Positions 40,885 through 41,775 of a DNA stretch of 41,775 bases are shown here, in pieces. The notes under the pieces were generated by a model. The model had not been told where the DNA came from and made no database searches. It was given only the letters and a program-made list of their open reading frames with translations. The stretch's first letter is position 1. Each line of letters opens with the position of its first letter. The stretch is from Tepidanaerobacteraceae bacterium (GTDB lineage Bacteria > Bacillota > Thermosediminibacteria > Thermosediminibacterales > Tepidanaerobacteraceae): the NCBI GenBank assembly GCA_029982615.1, contig JARRBK010000011.1, forward strand, positions 1 to 41,775. The letters are read 5' to 3'. Made by a program: the position numbers and the translations under genes.

Positions 40885-41775
40885 TTATATTTTTTTAATA
40901 TCTACTACTACATCTACGGGTCTTATGCCTTCACCTACTACATCCAGCATGAGGGTCCTCTTCGTGACAATAAGGCCTGAGTCGTAGACTTCTATCACAA
41001 CATACATTTCCACTATTTCGCTGGAGGGTATCTTGACACGTACCGGCAGTTTTTCGGTGGTGATGCCGGGACCCTCTACATCGGTCACCACATATACCGT
41101 TTCTTCCCTTAAAACCTTCGCAAATGCCCTGATAGTGATTAATTGCCCTATTTGGTTGCCTCCCGGAAGTATGTCAGTATCAATGTGTTCCACTATTGCC
41201 GAGGCCTTTACAATGTCTGAAGGATTGACACCCGGCAGGGGGACAAGGACTGAAAATCTATCATTAAATTCCACGTGATAGACTACATCGTCGCTGTCCA
41301 CATAGGATATAAAACATCTAATATCACCGTCAACAATCACAGTATCTTCAAAGGGTGTGCCGCTTATATTTTCAATGATACAGTGGGTCTCGCTTAAGGC
41401 TACAGCCGGAGGGGACACATCTACTGTATGATTTACCTGAGTTTGCCGGGTCCCTGATAATTCTTCAGATATTACAATAGGGTTTTTTGTGACTACGAGT
41501 TTACCGGGAATTACGATGGGTTCCTTATCGGTGACCATGATCTGTTCGGTATTAGATCCTATTATTTGAGGCAGATGCAACATAATGCCCGTGCCGGTGA
41601 CTGCATGTAGATTTTGAATTTCCAGCACCGTCAACCGGAAGCGGATTATATTTTTTACATATAGTTCTCCTGTGGATAAAAATTCAAAGGCGGTGTATTC
41701 GATATGTGGCTCTATATTGATTATATGCCCCGGTAGAGCTCCGGGATAATCTGTAAAGGCGGTGAAAGCAACATC
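40885..41775 (-). CDS. SPOCS (DUF3794)-like protein, 5' end outside the window
   Basis: The frame is open from the stop at 40885 to the window edge, giving 297 codons of the C-terminal part; the start is not in the window. Two repeats like those of the neighbouring SipL-like protein can be seen: one from the edge to about 41600 (DVAFTAFTDYPGALPGHIINIEPHIEY... then IIRFRLTVLEIQ), and one at about 41390-41030 (VIVDGDIRCFISYVDSDDVVYHVEFNDRFSVLVPLPG, broken over the family pattern). The C-terminus ends in KRTLMLDVVGEGIRPVDVVVDI. The V-H-F-x-E and LPG positions agree with SPOCS. An internal TTG at 41634 is probably not a real start. It is convergent with the LysM protein and may be a coat protein. 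Confidence 0.7.
   Translation of the reverse strand, partial: DVAFTAFTDYPGALPGHIINIEPHIEYTAFEFLSTGELYVKNIIRFRLTVLEIQNLHAVTGTGIMLHLPQIIGSNTEQIMVTDKEPIVIPGKLVVTKNPIVISEELSGTRQTQVNHTVDVSPPAVALSETHCIIENISGTPFEDTVIVDGDIRCFISYVDSDDVVYHVEFNDRFSVLVPLPGVNPSDIVKASAIVEHIDTDILPGGNQIGQLITIRAFAKVLREETVYVVTDVEGPGITTEKLPVRVKIPSSEIVEMYVVIEVYDSGLIVTKRTLMLDVVGEGIRPVDVVVDIKKI

Noticed and set aside
1-41775. CRISPR arrays, transposases, integrases, tRNA or rRNA genes
   Set aside because: None could be seen by eye on either strand.

Overview
The window looks like chromosomal DNA of an anaerobic, endospore-forming, probably thermophilic Clostridia-type Firmicute. The reasons are strong AGGAGG ribosome sites with frequent GTG/TTG starts, two T-box leaders, AbrB, Veg, YabG, SPOCS/LysM and SpoIID-type spore proteins, a NurA-HerA pair and a tungsten-type aldehyde:ferredoxin oxidoreductase. 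I cannot name the species.

Layout. (1) Positions 1-1300 hold two damaged-looking genes: an RlpA-like double-psi beta-barrel domain without a normal start, and a membrane-anchored protein split by an apparent frameshift. (2) Positions 1460-5915 are housekeeping: proline T-box and proC, abrB on the minus strand, and the nurA-herA DNA-end-processing pair. (3) Positions 5987-26969 form a roughly 21-kb catabolic block. It has a complete branched-chain-amino-acid-type ABC transporter (livKHMGF, minus strand), a class III omega-aminotransferase followed by a tungsten aldehyde oxidoreductase, a PucR-type regulator, and a hyuA-hyuB / oligopeptide-type ABC transporter / hydantoin-racemase operon. Together these could import a cyclic amide (hydantoin, lactam or similar), open the ring with ATP, transaminate the amino acid and oxidise the aldehyde to reduce ferredoxin. 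That joint role is inference. (4) Positions 27186-32626 are core genes usually near oriC: T-box and metG, tatD, a TatD-linked radical SAM gene, ksgA and a YkuK-like gene. (5) Positions 32813-41775 are a sporulation/cell-envelope cluster: glycosyltransferase, yabG, a SpoIID-amidase fusion, veg, a cytoplasmic trypsin-like protease, a CAP-domain protein, a small membrane protein, a SPOCS x3-LysM protein (SipL-like) and a second SPOCS-like gene cut by the window end.

Most notable points: the SpoIID-Amidase_3 fusion seems to have lost the conserved acidic residue of both domains; four DnaA-box-like 9-mers lie in 40 bp at 38558-38597; three genes of the spore cluster have sigma-K-like promoters; the SipL-like protein carries a His/Asp-rich insertion; and the hyu/dpp operon contains long non-terminator hairpins between genes. 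Everything was read by eye, with no database search.
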